From Congeria kusceri (Eukaryota; Mollusca; Bivalvia; Myida; Dreissenidae), in assembly GCA_027627225.1 (NCBI GenBank), contig JAPFQT010000153.1, forward strand, positions 302,501 through 366,500: DNA of 64,000 nucleotides, given 5' to 3'. Below, one piece after another: positions 47,450-59,150 of the stretch. Below the pieces are notes generated by a model. The model did no database searches and was not told where the DNA came from. It saw only the letters and a program-made list of their open reading frames with translations. Numbering within the stretch: position 1 is the first letter of the stretch; each line of letters starts with the position of its first letter. A program made the translations under genes and the position numbers.

Positions 47450-47821
47450 TCAATCGGATCACAAGGGTTTCAAGGCTCATTGAAAGGCAGAAACCATTCA
47501 GATTTAAATCGGTACAGGCCAGTCAAACAGAAGCCGTCATTTTGTGACGAAATGCTGTTTGGACACAAATTAGAAGAACCGTCTTTTGAAGCGCCATGGA
47601 CTGATAAATCAAAAAGACCCAGACCGTTCTTGTGTTCGCCAGTGGACTATGCCAAACTGACCCGTGAAAGCTCAGCAATGAGCGCCAAGTATTCGTCAGT
47701 TGGGACGTTAGACGGTCGCCCTCCCTCAAGACAAGGCCGTCGACCTGCATCTGCAAATACCAGACCTGTAACCGTGGAAACTTCATATAATATTTCTGAT
47801 AAACCGACTTGGAAACCATAG
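47450..47821 (+). CDS. RITA1: Last exon of a RITA1-like gene
   Basis: An open stretch of about 123 codons ends at TAG 47819-47821. It contains NRYRPVKQKPSFCDEMLFG, then FEAPW, a Ser/Arg-rich middle and the C-terminal KPTWKP. In vertebrate RITA1 (RBPJ-interacting and tubulin-associated protein) the same order occurs: a YRP..PSYCDESLFG motif, then a short acidic/aromatic motif, then a KPPWK tail. RITA1 binds tubulin and exports RBPJ from the nucleus in Notch signalling. No ATG opens this frame; an in-frame TAG at 47447 forces either a splice acceptor or a frameshift. A second frame at 47368-47421 (TPTTPREKNETKKP) looks like the residues just upstream, so a short intron or a 1-2 nt break lies between. 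The N-terminal exon was not found here. Confidence 0.6.
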   Translation, partial: SIGSQGFQGSLKGRNHSDLNRYRPVKQKPSFCDEMLFGHKLEEPSFEAPWTDKSKRPRPFLCSPVDYAKLTRESSAMSAKYSSVGTLDGRPPSRQGRRPASANTRPVTVETSYNISDKPTWKP

Positions 47822-47890
47822 TACTCTAGCACCCTAGTAAAACATTCTAGTGTAAAAAGAAAAAAAAGTGAACTAGTTATAGGTAGTTCA
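47822..47890 (+). other. Possible 3' UTR
   Basis: Short stretch between the RITA1-like stop and the next MITE. No AATAAA within it; candidates lie further downstream. Confidence 0.3.
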
Positions 47891-48152
47891 GGGCCCTTAT
47901 TCACAAAGCTCCTTAGCAAAAACTTAAGAAAATTCCTTAAATTCATGACATTCCTTAAGTCTCTGGCTATTTTATGCTTAGGTCTTTTAACATTAAAATG
48001 TTGTAAACTTGTAAATATTGCTTATATGTTTAGTTCTGCAGCCTTCTTTGTTCAGAAATCATTGAATTTCACATAGAAAATTTGATTTGAAATTTTCACC
48101 TAAGTGCAACTTAAGTTAAGATTCCCCTTAGGAGCTTTGTGAATACCAGTCC
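47891..48152. mobile_element. MITE with GGGCCCTTATTCACAAA ends
   Basis: Ends GGGCCCTTATTCACAAAGC and GCTTTGTGAATACCAGTCC, 262 bp. It shares AGGTCTTTTAACATTAAAAT and TTGTAAACTTGTAAATATTG with 46921-47125, which is a shorter form. Confidence 0.75.
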
Positions 48153-49063
48153 AGGTTAAAACACACTTTACAACACTTAGCATTTTCGGATTTAAAATAT
48201 AGAACAACTGATAAGTATTTATTAAAAAATATCAAAGCCAATAAATGGGTAGCTTTAGATCATTGAAATGCAGACACATAACAATTGAAAATCAGTTTTG
48301 ACTCAAAAAATATAATTTTATATTTTCCTTAAACAATTCTTAGCAATTCTTCTATAGTGATGATATTGCATGCTTGTATATGTACAGCATGATAATGGGA
48401 TATGCAGTTGATTATTGATTGTCTGCTTGTTGATGCTTTAAAATGGATGTTTGGCATCAGCCGCTACTCGTAGAATTCATAATAAAATGTCACAATTGTT
48501 TCATTGTTAAATATATTTTATTTGTTGTGTTTTATTTAGCATTTTTTTTTTTTAAGTATACTCACAAGTAGCCTTATATTTTAATATATTTTATGAGTTT
48601 GTTTTGAAATGTAAACATTTTATGTTTTATTTTTACACACAATAATTTGATTAATTGTACTTTAGTTGTTTGTTACATGTTGAAGCTTTTCTAAGATGTT
48701 TTTATTTTCTTGCTTTAAAAATTAGCAATCAAAATGTTTATTTTATCCTTTCCAGTAATTTATAGGGAAATATCAGTGAAATAAACTTGGTAGTTCACTG
48801 TTTTTAACAGTGAAAATTAACACTCTGATAATTTTCACTGTTTCATACTGGTTCCCGATTTAAAACAGTAAATGAAACGGACCGTCAACGATGCCGGACT
48901 CAAAATTGTCAAATGAGTCCCGTGATATTTTGCAATAAAACCCACTTTGCTAGCAATAAAAATGAAAAAAAAAAACGATGGGAAAGATTAAAATAAGAAG
49001 CACATTTGTTGGTTTCTGTAGAATATTTACTTTTTGTTCAGTCGTGATCAATGCAAAAGTATG
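48153..49063. other. Intergenic with inverted CAGTGAAAAT motifs
   Basis: Near 48775-48850, TCACTGTTTTTAACAGTGA and related inverted motifs form small hairpins, likely a repeat. Otherwise AT-rich. Confidence 0.45.
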
Positions 49064-49275
49064 AGACGCGTCGTGGGAAACCCGGGCTTAATGCATCTGC
49101 GTAAAGTGTCGTCCTGGATTAGCCTGTGCATCTTTTATGGTATTTTCTGTGTTAGGGTAGTCTCTTCTAAACATACTGGTAAATCCACTGTAGGCGGAAG
49201 TGTCGTCCTGGATTAGCCTGTGCCGACTGCACTTTACGCACATGCATAAAGCCCGAGTTTCCCAACGACACGCCT
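49064..49275. mobile_element. Hairpin TIR element, copy g (deleted)
   Basis: Both outer ends are present. Homology breaks in the first hairpin at CCTGTGCA and in the second at GCCGACTGCAC, so half of each hairpin is lost. The right outer end has AACGACACG. Confidence 0.85.
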
Positions 49276-50607
49276 CATATATTTTTACTCGTGGCTGCGT
49301 CACTTGTGAAAATATAAATTATATGATCTCTGGTTAATTAAAATCGATATTTTACCAAAACCAACAAATTTCCTCTAAATGTTCTTGGCCTCCCATTAAT
49401 GACATTAAACATAGGAAACTCATTTTGCTTTTAATGCAAACAAATGTTATTTGGATTTTGTTTGTTAATCTCCCAATGATATGTTGCAAAATAAACAAAG
49501 ACATATCATTGATAAAGTGTAATGTAAATTGTATATCAGTTAAATGAAACGTGTCAATTAAACTTTAAAACTTTTATCTTTAATGTGCTAATTATTTTAC
49601 ATTTATTCCGTAATTATAGTGATATTTTGAGGGGTGATGTCCCTTTAAACAGAGAATTAGTGTTGCCAGATTTTTTTATTATTAATTTCTTGGCCATTTT
49701 TCAACGAAATCTTTCCAGCCAGACGGAGGAAATATAATAAAAAATAAAAATAAAATTCTAATATAAAACACTTTTTCCCAATACTCATGATGATAACAAT
49801 TTAATAATTCAATGCAAGGTTTGCTATATAACATGATTTAACTTATATAAATATATACATGTTTCAATGTGTTTTACGTTATAAGTTTGAGTTGAAAACT
49901 GTTAATATCCGTAATGAATACTGTATTAGTGAAAATACAAGATTGCTATCAATGTTCGCTTCCTTATTTTTACAACATTGTTTTTTGTATTGTATTTTTT
50001 TCTTTTTTTTTTGTATTTTCAAAAATTCGGATGTGCGTATCCGAAAAACTAAAAATCAATGAACTCTGGCCTAAAATTCATTCTTTCAGTTGAGGGCGAT
50101 TTACCGAGTTGAAATTAGTGTTTAGACATATATATTTTGCGTCTTGATTGATTCATTTATTCCAGCTACTGAAAATAAGTGGCTAAACTCTTTAATTAAT
50201 TTAATTTATAATTACAACTGTTGCTATATTCATGTACGTGCATTAAACAAATCAGTAAAGATACCGCAATTGCGTAGTTATTGTTAAAAAAAATAATTAT
50301 TGACATAAAAGTACATGTACATAACACTTCTATAGATAAATATTACTGCTGCTAAACAAATTTGTATATAAATTAATAAAATACTTATTTGATTGTAAGC
50401 AAGCTTGCTTTATTGAATGTATTGTCACTACTTTGGTACGGTGAACCAAACAGTGTATTTTAAGTTGTCAAATTAAATATTTAGAGATAGTTTAAATGCA
50501 CTTGTCAATCAGCGTGTTCGCTGTCAATAATGACGGGCCCTAAAGTAAAGTGTGTACGTCTTCATCAAATTCATAGTATGCGTCATGTATTTAAAATATA
50601 ATAATTT
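49276..50607. other. Intergenic, nothing recognised
   Basis: AT-rich. Near 49290-49325 a TTTTACTCGTGGCTGCGTC stretch with an inverted GTGAAAATAT partner resembles the short hairpin at the very end of the window. Confidence 0.4.
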
Positions 50608-50864
50608 AGGCGTGTCGGGCGAAAACCGGGCTAACTGCACATACGTAAAGTGTCGTCCCGGATTAGCCTGTGCAGTCCGCACAGGCTATTCCGGGACGAC
50701 ACTTTACGCTTTTGTGGTATTTTCTGTTTCAAGGAAGTTGCTTCTAAACATAAATCCAATTTAGGTGGAAAGTATCGTCCTGGATTAGCCTGTGCGGGCT
50801 GCACAATCTGATCCGGGACGACACTTTACGCACGTGCAATTAGCGGTTTTCCCACTACACGCCT
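50608..50864. mobile_element. Hairpin TIR element, copy h
   Basis: First hairpin nearly perfect with an AGTCC loop; second has CACAATCTGATCC. Outer ends AGGCGTGTCGGGCG and CACTACACGCCT. Confidence 0.85.
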
Positions 50865-51246
50865 CATATGACATCAACAGTACAGTTATTGACATGAGAT
50901 ATTCGTTGGTTGTTACTTGATCTTTAAAACGTTGTTTACACTTTTAGAAATAAATACTATACCGTTGTGCGTTTTGTGAAGTCCTTACAATATTTAAAAT
51001 CCAGGGTTGTGTAAATAAACATTATTTTGTTTCAACATGCAGACGAGTGAACTTTTCAATTTTTGTGACCAGTGATCGAAATTAAAACAAAAAAAAATAT
51101 CTTGAAAATAAACATATAAATAATTATAAAATAAACATATAATAATTTTAGCCCCAAAAAGACAACCGGTGACGTAAAATAACGATTTGAATGATTATTT
51201 TGGACAAAATAAGTAGACGTAATGGGTGTATTCTGGGCTACATTTT

Positions 51247-51505
51247 AGGCGTGTCGTGGGAAAACCGGACTACATGCATGTGCGTCAAGTGTCGTCCCGA
51301 ATTAGCCTGTGTAGTCCGCAGCGGCTAATCCGGGACGACACTTTTCGTCTTCAGTGAATTTATGTTTAGAAGAGACTCCATTGAAACAGAAAATACCATA
51401 AAAGCGGAAATTGTCGTCCTGGACCAGCCTGTGCGGACTGTACATTCTGATCCGAGACGACACTTTACGCACTTGCATTAAGTCCGGTTTTCCCACTACA
51501 CGCCT
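51247..51505. mobile_element. Hairpin TIR element, copy i
   Basis: Both hairpins present with mismatches. Flanks ATTTT before and ATTTT after give a plausible 5-bp target duplication for an AGGCG...CGCCT element. Confidence 0.85.
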
Positions 51506-53408
51506 ATTTTGTATTGTTAGTCGTTGTGTGAGAGAGATACTGGTAAAATGTAAAATAAACACAGATTAATATAAAAACATGTAAAAGTTAATTATTTAAA
51601 TCACATAACTGTTGCCTAAATGTAAGGCCGCAATGGTTTTCCAAAGACAACAAGTACTGGTTCTTCCCAGGAAACGGACTCGATAGTGTCTCTTTAAGCT
51701 GAAATAAATAGGTTTAAACTAAATGGGGCCTTTCCATACACTATAAAAACACAAATCCCTGCCTACCTACCCTAATTTTTGGGGGCATGTAACCTGAAAC
51801 AAACATATTTTTATGCCTAAATAGCGGCTTATATAGGAATTACAGACATTTTGTGATTTTGAAGTATATTTTCCTTATGCAAGACAGTGCGTTAATGAAT
51901 GAAGGAAGGAAACAACGACGGAAAGAAATAGCTAACATGTGTGGAAACAACGACCGAAAGAAATAGCTAACATGAGTGGATACAGAAGTTGGTGTGAATA
52001 CTTGCAAACAAACGAACAAAAAACAAACAAACTAAGGAACTAGGAAATACTTCTTTTAAGAGGTTCAAATGCTCATTTCATGAGCAAAGGCAAAGCTTCT
52101 ACATTTTCGCGAAAGGGGATAACCGTTCATTAAAATACCCCTGCAAATTGGTAATGCTTCTGCCAAAATGGGCCACCATAGTTTGCTAACACAAATCGTA
52201 AACGTTTGTTTAAACAACGTTATTAGATAGCTTACATTACCGATCTTCAAACATTTTTGTTGAACGAGTACATCTTGTCGCAATGTCCAGCATAGTAATT
52301 GATTATTTACAGTTGATGTAATTGGTCGGGAATTTGTAGAATGTCAACTAGGCTATAGGGCTGAGTTTAGACAGCGTGTTACGAGCTCTATCTCAATAAC
52401 AGTCTTACAGACGATAGAGGGTTATTGCGCGACTTGTACAAATTGTATGTATCCATCGTAAGGCTGTTTCGATTTTCCCGGAGTATAAATGATGGCGAAG
52501 TTTTAATAATAATTCATTCGATAATTAGATGTAAATTACAGGTACTTTAAAAAAAATAATGCAGATTTGTAACGGATATTTTTCATAACTTATTCTTATG
52601 AAAGTGGTTATTGGATCGTATGTACATTTAACATAATATACGAAAACACAATTTACTATGCATGGACGTCAATGATTTGTAATAGATTGGGTTTTCACGT
52701 TTCAACGAAAGGCCGATAATAGTTATATTGAAGGTAAGTCTGCACCTTATACAAAAATTATTAAACATGCGCATTTCTTACAAAACGTCTTTTAATTTGA
52801 CTTTACTTTCTGAATTATATACGTTATTCTTATATTGCCATGATTCGCGTCGTATAATAAAACAGATGGCAAAATGTTTGCTATGTATTTTTATATCTGA
52901 CCAATGAATAGATTTGATGCAAAATTTATAGTCGCGCTTATTAAAGTGTGTATGTACGATCTTTCATATCAATTATTTTTAAAATCAGCAGATGAAAGTG
53001 ACAACAAAATTAAATAGCAAACAGAAAAAACAAAGTAAACACTAAAATATTGAAGAAATAAAAAAAAAAACGATTGTGAATTTTGCATCGTTTATAAGTG
53101 TTGTGTAACCTTTTAACAACCGTCGAGTCATAGTGTATACATGCATTGGAGTTTACGGCTGTACAGCCGAAAACTAGTTTGTGATTAAAAAAGTAGCCAT
53201 TTATGCCTTTTACAACAATGGTTCTTATTATCTTTTCTTCCATTTTATATAAAAGTTTATGGTAATTAACTATATCGGGTTGTTTTAATTTAAGTAACTA
53301 TGTTTTAAGACCGTACATACACTCTTTGAAAGGTGCATTCGGTTATAACACTATGGACGTGAATTGTGTACCGATTTAAACAGCAAACCAAGGAACATTA
53401 ATAATATG
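51506..53408. other. Intergenic with repeat fragments
   Basis: 51640-51715 resembles a bivalve repeat (ACAACAAGTACTGGTTC, AGGAAACGGACTCG). 51758-51826 is the right end of a TTAGGCGTAA-family element. 51905-51982 holds a 38-bp direct duplication (ACGACSGAAAGAAATAGC). The rest is AT-rich with no exon. Confidence 0.5.
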
Positions 53409-53653
53409 AGGCGTGTCGTGGGAAACCCGGGCTTAATGCATGTGCGTAAATTGTCGCCCCGAATTAGCCTGTGCAGTCCACAATGTCTATGGAGTTTTCC
53501 GCCTACAGTGGATTTATGTTTAGAAGAGACTTCCTTGAAACAGGAAATACCATCAAAGCGGAAAGTGTCGTCCTGGATCAGCCTGTGCGGACTGCACAGG
53601 CTTATCCGGGACGACACTTTACGCACATGGATTAAGCCCGGTTTTCCCACGAC
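53409..53653. mobile_element. Hairpin TIR element, copy j
   Basis: The first hairpin breaks at GTGCAGTCC and is followed by ACAATGTCTATGG; the second is intact. The right outer end is cut after CCCACGAC. Confidence 0.85.
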
Positions 53654-53715
53654 ATGACGGTTTTCGTGGAAACGTACATTTGAAATGATTGATAAACTAT
53701 GTGATATTTAACTAC
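53654..53715 (+). repeat. Direct duplicate of 54493-54553
   Basis: ATGACGGTTTTCGTGGAAAC, then GATTGATAAACTATGTGATA, also present at 54493-54553 with about 90% likeness. It starts exactly at the cut end of copy j. Confidence 0.65.
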
Positions 53716-54090
53716 CTCTTTTATATTGTTATACTTATTTGAATCTATGTTTAGCGTCCCCATGATTTTTCAAAACCTACCAACCAGGCAGGAATAAACA
53801 AACAACGAGTCTTTCACAACTTATTCATGGCAGTGGTACAAGCTAAAGCAAATGTTTACTTGCAACCCTATTATGTTTCACCATCGTCTGCATACTTGAA
53901 ATCTACTTTAACAGAGTATTAAAAACTGTGTAAACTGACTATTTGCACTATTATTATTTTTTACATATATTGGTAAAACACATACATTACTTAGTCTAGC
54001 AAGTCAATTTTTTTCCAAGGTCAGTCTGAAGTTAGATCATATCATATAGGTATTGACAAACCCTGAGATGTACACCATCGAATATAATTG

Positions 54091-54349
54091 AGGCGCATCG
54101 TGGGAAAACCGGTCTTAATGCATGTGCGTAAAGTGCCGTCCTGGATTAGCCTGTGCAGTCCGCACAGGCTAATCCGGGACGGCACTTTCCGCTTTTATGG
54201 TATTTTCTGTTTCAAGGAAGTCTCTTCTAAACATAAATCCACTGTAGACGGAAAGTGCCGTCCTGGATTAGCCTGTGCGGGCTGCACAGGCTGATCCGGG
54301 ACGACACTGTACGCACATGCATTAAGTCCGGTTTTCCCACGACGCGCCT
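54091..54349. mobile_element. Hairpin TIR element, copy k
   Basis: The best-preserved copy in structure: both hairpins almost perfect (CCTGGATTAGCCTGTGCAG and its partner), outer ends AGGCGCATCG and CGACGCGCCT. Confidence 0.9.
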
Positions 54350-54747
54350 CATTTATAGTTAGTATTTTTATTAATAGTTACTAACATCTTCATAATAAAG
54401 ACAAATGTTTATACACAAATTAAATTGAACGCTAAACATAGAATCAAATTGGTATGGCATAATAACGGGTTATCACGATTTGCCAAAAAGTTATATGACG
54501 GTTTTTTATGGAAACGTAAATTTGCAATGATTGATAAACTATGTGATATATATTTAATCTCTTTAATAATAACAACTGAATATCAGGCGCTATTGTTTCA
54601 TCTACTCATATAAAATATCATAGACTTTAATTATGGTTTCACTAATAAACATGGTTCTTGCGAATGTTGCAGCACTAAGCACTTCATTAGTGCTTCTCAA
54701 CTAACCGCGGGATTTCTTTGTGTGAAAGTTATTTAGTTGCAATTATT

Positions 54748-55594
54748 GTGGCATACTTCTGCATAAGATAAGCAGATACTTTCGTGAAAATCTGACTAAT
54801 TTTCAAGAATGTTTTTTTTTCAATTTTTTATGACAATATACGCAGTTTTTATGAAACTTGTTTGTTCACTTCACTTACGATCACCGTATCAAATGTTAGT
54901 GCTTCGTATGGTGGCATACTTCAGCATAAGATAACCATATAAATTTCATGAAAGTTTAACACATTTTCACGAACACTTTAAAATCTTTCGCGAAAATGTT
55001 TATAACTTTCGTGAAACATTTTCACTTTTGCGTGAACATTGTAACTGGTTATCAAGAATAAAACGTCGAAGTGGTGCCTAGTACGGCATCGGAGAATCTA
55101 AATTTGTTCGCGAAATATTGATAGTTATCCCCAAAAACAGATGTTCATGAAAACTTAAAATATTTGGGCAGCGAAATATTGATAGTTATCCCCAAAAACA
55201 GATGTTCATGAAAACTTAAAATATTTGGGCAGCGAAATATTGATAGTTATCCCCAAAAACACATGTTCATGAAAACTTAAAATATTTGGGCAGCGAAATA
55301 TTGATAGTTATCCCCAAAAACACATGTTCATGAAAACTTAAAATATTTGGGCAGCGAAATATTGATAGTTATCCCCAAAAACAGATGTTCATGAAAACTT
55401 AAAATATTTGGGCAACATAGTTATTATATTTTCAAGAAAATGTCCAAACTTTCAATACAATATTGAGCCTTTCGCGAAAAATATACGATCTTTAAATAGT
55501 TGTCACTAACTGGGCAATTTTAATACGGTGGCCGGTGAAAAGTTGTCAAAATTTCACGAAAAGTATCTGGTTATCTTATGCAGAAGTATGCCAC
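54748..55594. mobile_element. TIR element with GTGGCATACTTCTGC ends
   Basis: GTGGCATACTTCTGCATAAG on the left faces its complement on the right (CTTATGCAGAAGTATGCCAC). The match continues into AGATACTTTCGTGAAA. Inside is the 61-bp tandem array and two of five TTTCGCGAAA palindromes. No coding frame. Related ends recur at 54907, 55883-55901, 56466 and 56829. Confidence 0.65.
55110..55414. repeat. 61-bp tandem repeat, five units
   Basis: GCGAAATATTGATAGTTATC recurs at 55110, 55171, 55232, 55293 and 55354. Units are almost identical (ACAGATG or ACACATG), so the array expanded recently. Confidence 0.95.
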
Positions 55595-56463
55595 CAAAGC
55601 CTTTTAACTGCGGACGGACAACTATTTGAAACTCGTTATACTTTTCGCGAAAGGCTCAATATTTTTTGAAACTTTGGAAATGTTCATAAACAAATAATAA
55701 CTATCTTGCCCAAATAGTTAAACTTTTCATGAAAATCCTTTTTGCGCGATAACTTACAATATTTCGCGAAAAATATCAGATTATCGTATGCAGAAGTGGA
55801 ACTTATTTGACTTTTTGTCGCGATAACCAGTCAATATTTTTATGAAAACTTCACAATGTTTCGCGAAAGTGTTTAGCTCTTCGCAGAAATATGCCACCAT
55901 ATGTGATAGTTGGGTAAACACCAGATTAGTTTGCAAATTAGTATGGAAATGAGAAAAATTAGTGCGCTTGTCTCAAAAGGACATTTTATTGCGTGAAAAC
56001 ATACATAAGTATTAGTATTAGAAACTATTTAATTTCGTGTACTTAAAACAGGAATATATTTTTACAGAAGATTGATTGTTGATTTAGGCAAAGAAGTCAT
56101 AGGCGCTTGGTTGTTTAACAAATAAAAAGTAATCATATTCCCTTTAATATAAATATACACAAGGTAGCTCACTCGTGATTTTCTATCGTGACGGAAGTTG
56201 ATTGGGACAGATTGACTGGTTACAATTTTAAGTAGTACCCGGTCCCAAATGCATGGGCTATGTAGATTTCGGGAACCAACTATGTACTTTTATACATTGA
56301 AACCAGCCAATCCACTTTTCTGTTACGATTGGAAATGGCGCGTGAGCTACCTTGTGTATTTAAATATATACAACAATTATTTTTTATTTGTTGAACAACC
56401 AAGCGCTTATGAAAGAATCATGTTCTTATTATTCTTAAGCCGATGATATTTTATCGCTGTGCG
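55595..56463. other. Related TIR-family debris, no gene
   Basis: Contains three more TTTCGCGAAA palindromes (55643, 55762, 55859) and an inverted GCAGAAATATGCCACCATA end. 55930-56460 is plain AT-rich DNA. Confidence 0.45.
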
Positions 56464-57010
56464 GTATGGTGGCATATTTCTGCAAACCACATATCCACTT
56501 AGCTATGTCGATTTTTTTTCTAAAAAAGTCCGATATTCAATTATTATTTGGCACGTAGAAACGCTTGTGTAATCCACTTAGGTATCTTAATAGGACACAA
56601 CTGCCTACAAGGGCCCAATACTGCCAACTACATATTCACTGACGTTAAATGGATATCGTGCCGTTTTTAAGTCAGTCAGTTAAATTATGTGATAACAAGC
56701 ATAGTTTCAGTTAACTCCTGCCGCCACTTATTCACATAAATAAGCGGATATTGCGAAAGTTTTCCTGATATCCAGTTACCTAAAAATAGGAAACTGCACG
56801 AATCTGACGAGATGATCTAGTGGATGAGTATGGTGGCATATTTCTGCCAACAACATATCCACTTATTTATTTAGAAAACTTTCTGCAAAAATGTCTCATG
56901 ACTCGTTACTAACAGACAAGTTGAAAAGTGTTATCCAGATAATTATCTTAACAGGATCAAACTGCCTGTTAGTGCCCACTATTGCCATCCCATTATTCAC
57001 TTATGTTAAC
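56464..57010. repeat. Two diverged direct repeats of about 200 bp
   Basis: 56464-56670 and 56829-57020 both start TGGTGGCATATTTCTGC, then CATATCCACTTA, and later share ATCTTAAYAGG, ACTGCC, GGCCCAATACTGCCA-like and TATTCACTKAYGTTAA blocks. Confidence 0.6.
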
Positions 57011-57020
57011 TGGATACTGT

Positions 57021-57478
57021 GGAATCACTCGAGTTCGCGGGGTACACATTTCGCGCACTTGTGATCGTGGACATATTCGCGCGGGTTTAATTTCGCGCAA
57101 ATTCGATTTAAAAAAAGAAAACGTCCGTTGTATTTTACAAAATCATTCGATGAAACGCCCAACTCGGCAGAATACTGGTGAAGATTCCTATAGTGGCACC
57201 TTGTCTATTGCAATAAACATGTTTATTTAATGCAAAGTAGTGAAATATAGAACAATATCAGTGAGATATATCCCTATATCACTCACAGTGATGGACTACT
57301 TTTAATTTTTTTTTTTGATTTGAACAATATCTAATTGTAGATGTTGTATCCATTTATCATAAATAATTACCAAAAAAGAAAAGTAGTGAAGATTAATAAC
57401 ACCAAATGTTAAGAATACCTCTCTGATATATTGTAGTGTCTTTCCTCTTATTATCTCTTGGATTTTCCTCAGTCGATT
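57021..57478. other. Intergenic, nothing firm
   Basis: A stretch with ATTTCGCGCACTTG and ATTCGCGCGGGTTTAATTTC near 57050-57095. Ends in a pyrimidine-rich tract with CCTCAG at 57467-57472. Confidence 0.4.
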
Positions 57479-57661
57479 TGAGCCAAGGAGCCTAGAACAG
57501 ACGATGCCTTACGGTACAAGTTTGACCCACAAGGCATTGGAGCTCGTCATCTTGGTCCAAATTTAATTTTAGCATCCAAAGTTTTTATTTTATCCTTTGC
57601 ACTTTATTCATCCCAGCATAATACACTTGCACTTGTTGTTTACTGTTGCTATGAACAGTAG
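57473..57661 (+). other. Open stretch that may be an exon
   Basis: After the strong pyrimidine tract and CCTCAG, one frame reads AKEPRTDDALRYKFDPQGIG, then ARHLGPNL, and runs to TAG 57659-57661; another reads FEPRSLEQTMPYGTSLTHKA to TAA. Only one can be coding. I recognise neither. Confidence 0.25.
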
Positions 57662-57939
57662 TCTCTCTTTGTTTACATAATTGTTGTATTGGCCGTTCTC
57701 CAATTCCAAAATATAACAAGAATTCAGTGTACCCTTAAGTAATAACTTGTGTTCATTAAGCACATAATTATATTGTTTTGTTTGTATTAAGTTTTTATAT
57801 CCAGTAACCAGTATATTAAGTATTTAAGTATCCAATGTGCGTTCTTGTAAGTAGATCTAGTGTTCAGCGTTTAATTCTCCACCATCCGGTTACTAGAATA
57901 ACCGAAAGCGCGCATTGGAATAACCGAAAGCCACCCGAT

Positions 57940-59150
57940 ATGATTGATATTCTGCTTGTTTGTGTAAAGAATTGAATAAAAGTATATGAATATTAAATGT
58001 GTTGTTGTAGCTTGTGCTTGCTTAGTACTGATTCCTTTTAATCATTTTGCATTAAATCCTAGTTGAACATGAACTTGTAACACTTATTCACACCTGATCA
58101 TTAACGAACAACCCACACAATGTGTGCATAAAAATTATTTGACGACAGTATTTCACACATTAAGAAGCTCAACAATCACACCTCATGTCTTTCACGCTTG
58201 TAAAAAAAATGCTCCACACTTGAATTATCCCCCACTGAAAATAATTATCACGGTCTTTAATGACGATTGTAAAGGATGAAAACTTTAATTTGACTGAAGT
58301 CTTAAATCAAAGAAAACAAATTAACGTTTATGATATTATAATGCAATTTCAAAATGACCATATTCTTCTCTAACCAGTGTATCAGTAAGTATGTATATGC
58401 TATGAGGTTTCTGATTAAGAAAAAAAGTTCACCACAACATTTTACAGAATTTTGATGAATAGCTCAATGTGATTTGAATATGCACGCACACACGTTATTA
58501 ATGAATTAACGTTATTTAAGAAGATAATGTACATGTTTAAAGAAACCTACGAATATAGTCTGCGCAAATACTTTATACGATGAACTTGGTAAGTCACCAT
58601 TAAATGATCATACAAAAATAGCTACCCAAGTAATAATACGTTAAAATGAATATGGTATCTATTTCAACAATTAGCTTTACAGTTAGAACAACCTTTAGTA
58701 TGTGGTTATTCATCACAAACGTTTTAACGTTGCGTATATCTAACGGTGTCTATTGCTAGTTTAGACGTTGATGTTCTAAACCATGCTTAAGAAATATAAA
58801 TTTCTTGTAGTGTATTTTCGTGTATTGTTATTAAATATATTTGCAGTTTTAATTCGTCTGTCATAAGTTTTGTGGAAGTGGTAATCTCGAAATGTCATGT
58901 TTGTTTGTAGCTGTATATCAACGTTCGTTTGAGATTCTGAGATTCTCATCAATCACCGAAACCATTTGGCGTAAGGATTTCTTTAAATGCGACACCCAAT
59001 TGTTCTTAGTATTATTTTCATGTCACAGTATAACAGATACAATTTCTGGAATGTTTTCATATGCAATATTGTTTATAATATCATTTATGAAAAACATGTT
59101 TTATTTTGTACTGGGCTCTTGTTGTCCGTTTAGACTGGTGATAATTTGAT
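57940..59150. other. Intergenic, nothing recognised
   Basis: AT-rich. The 85-codon frame at 58892-59149 has hydrophobic runs and no motif I know. Confidence 0.4.
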
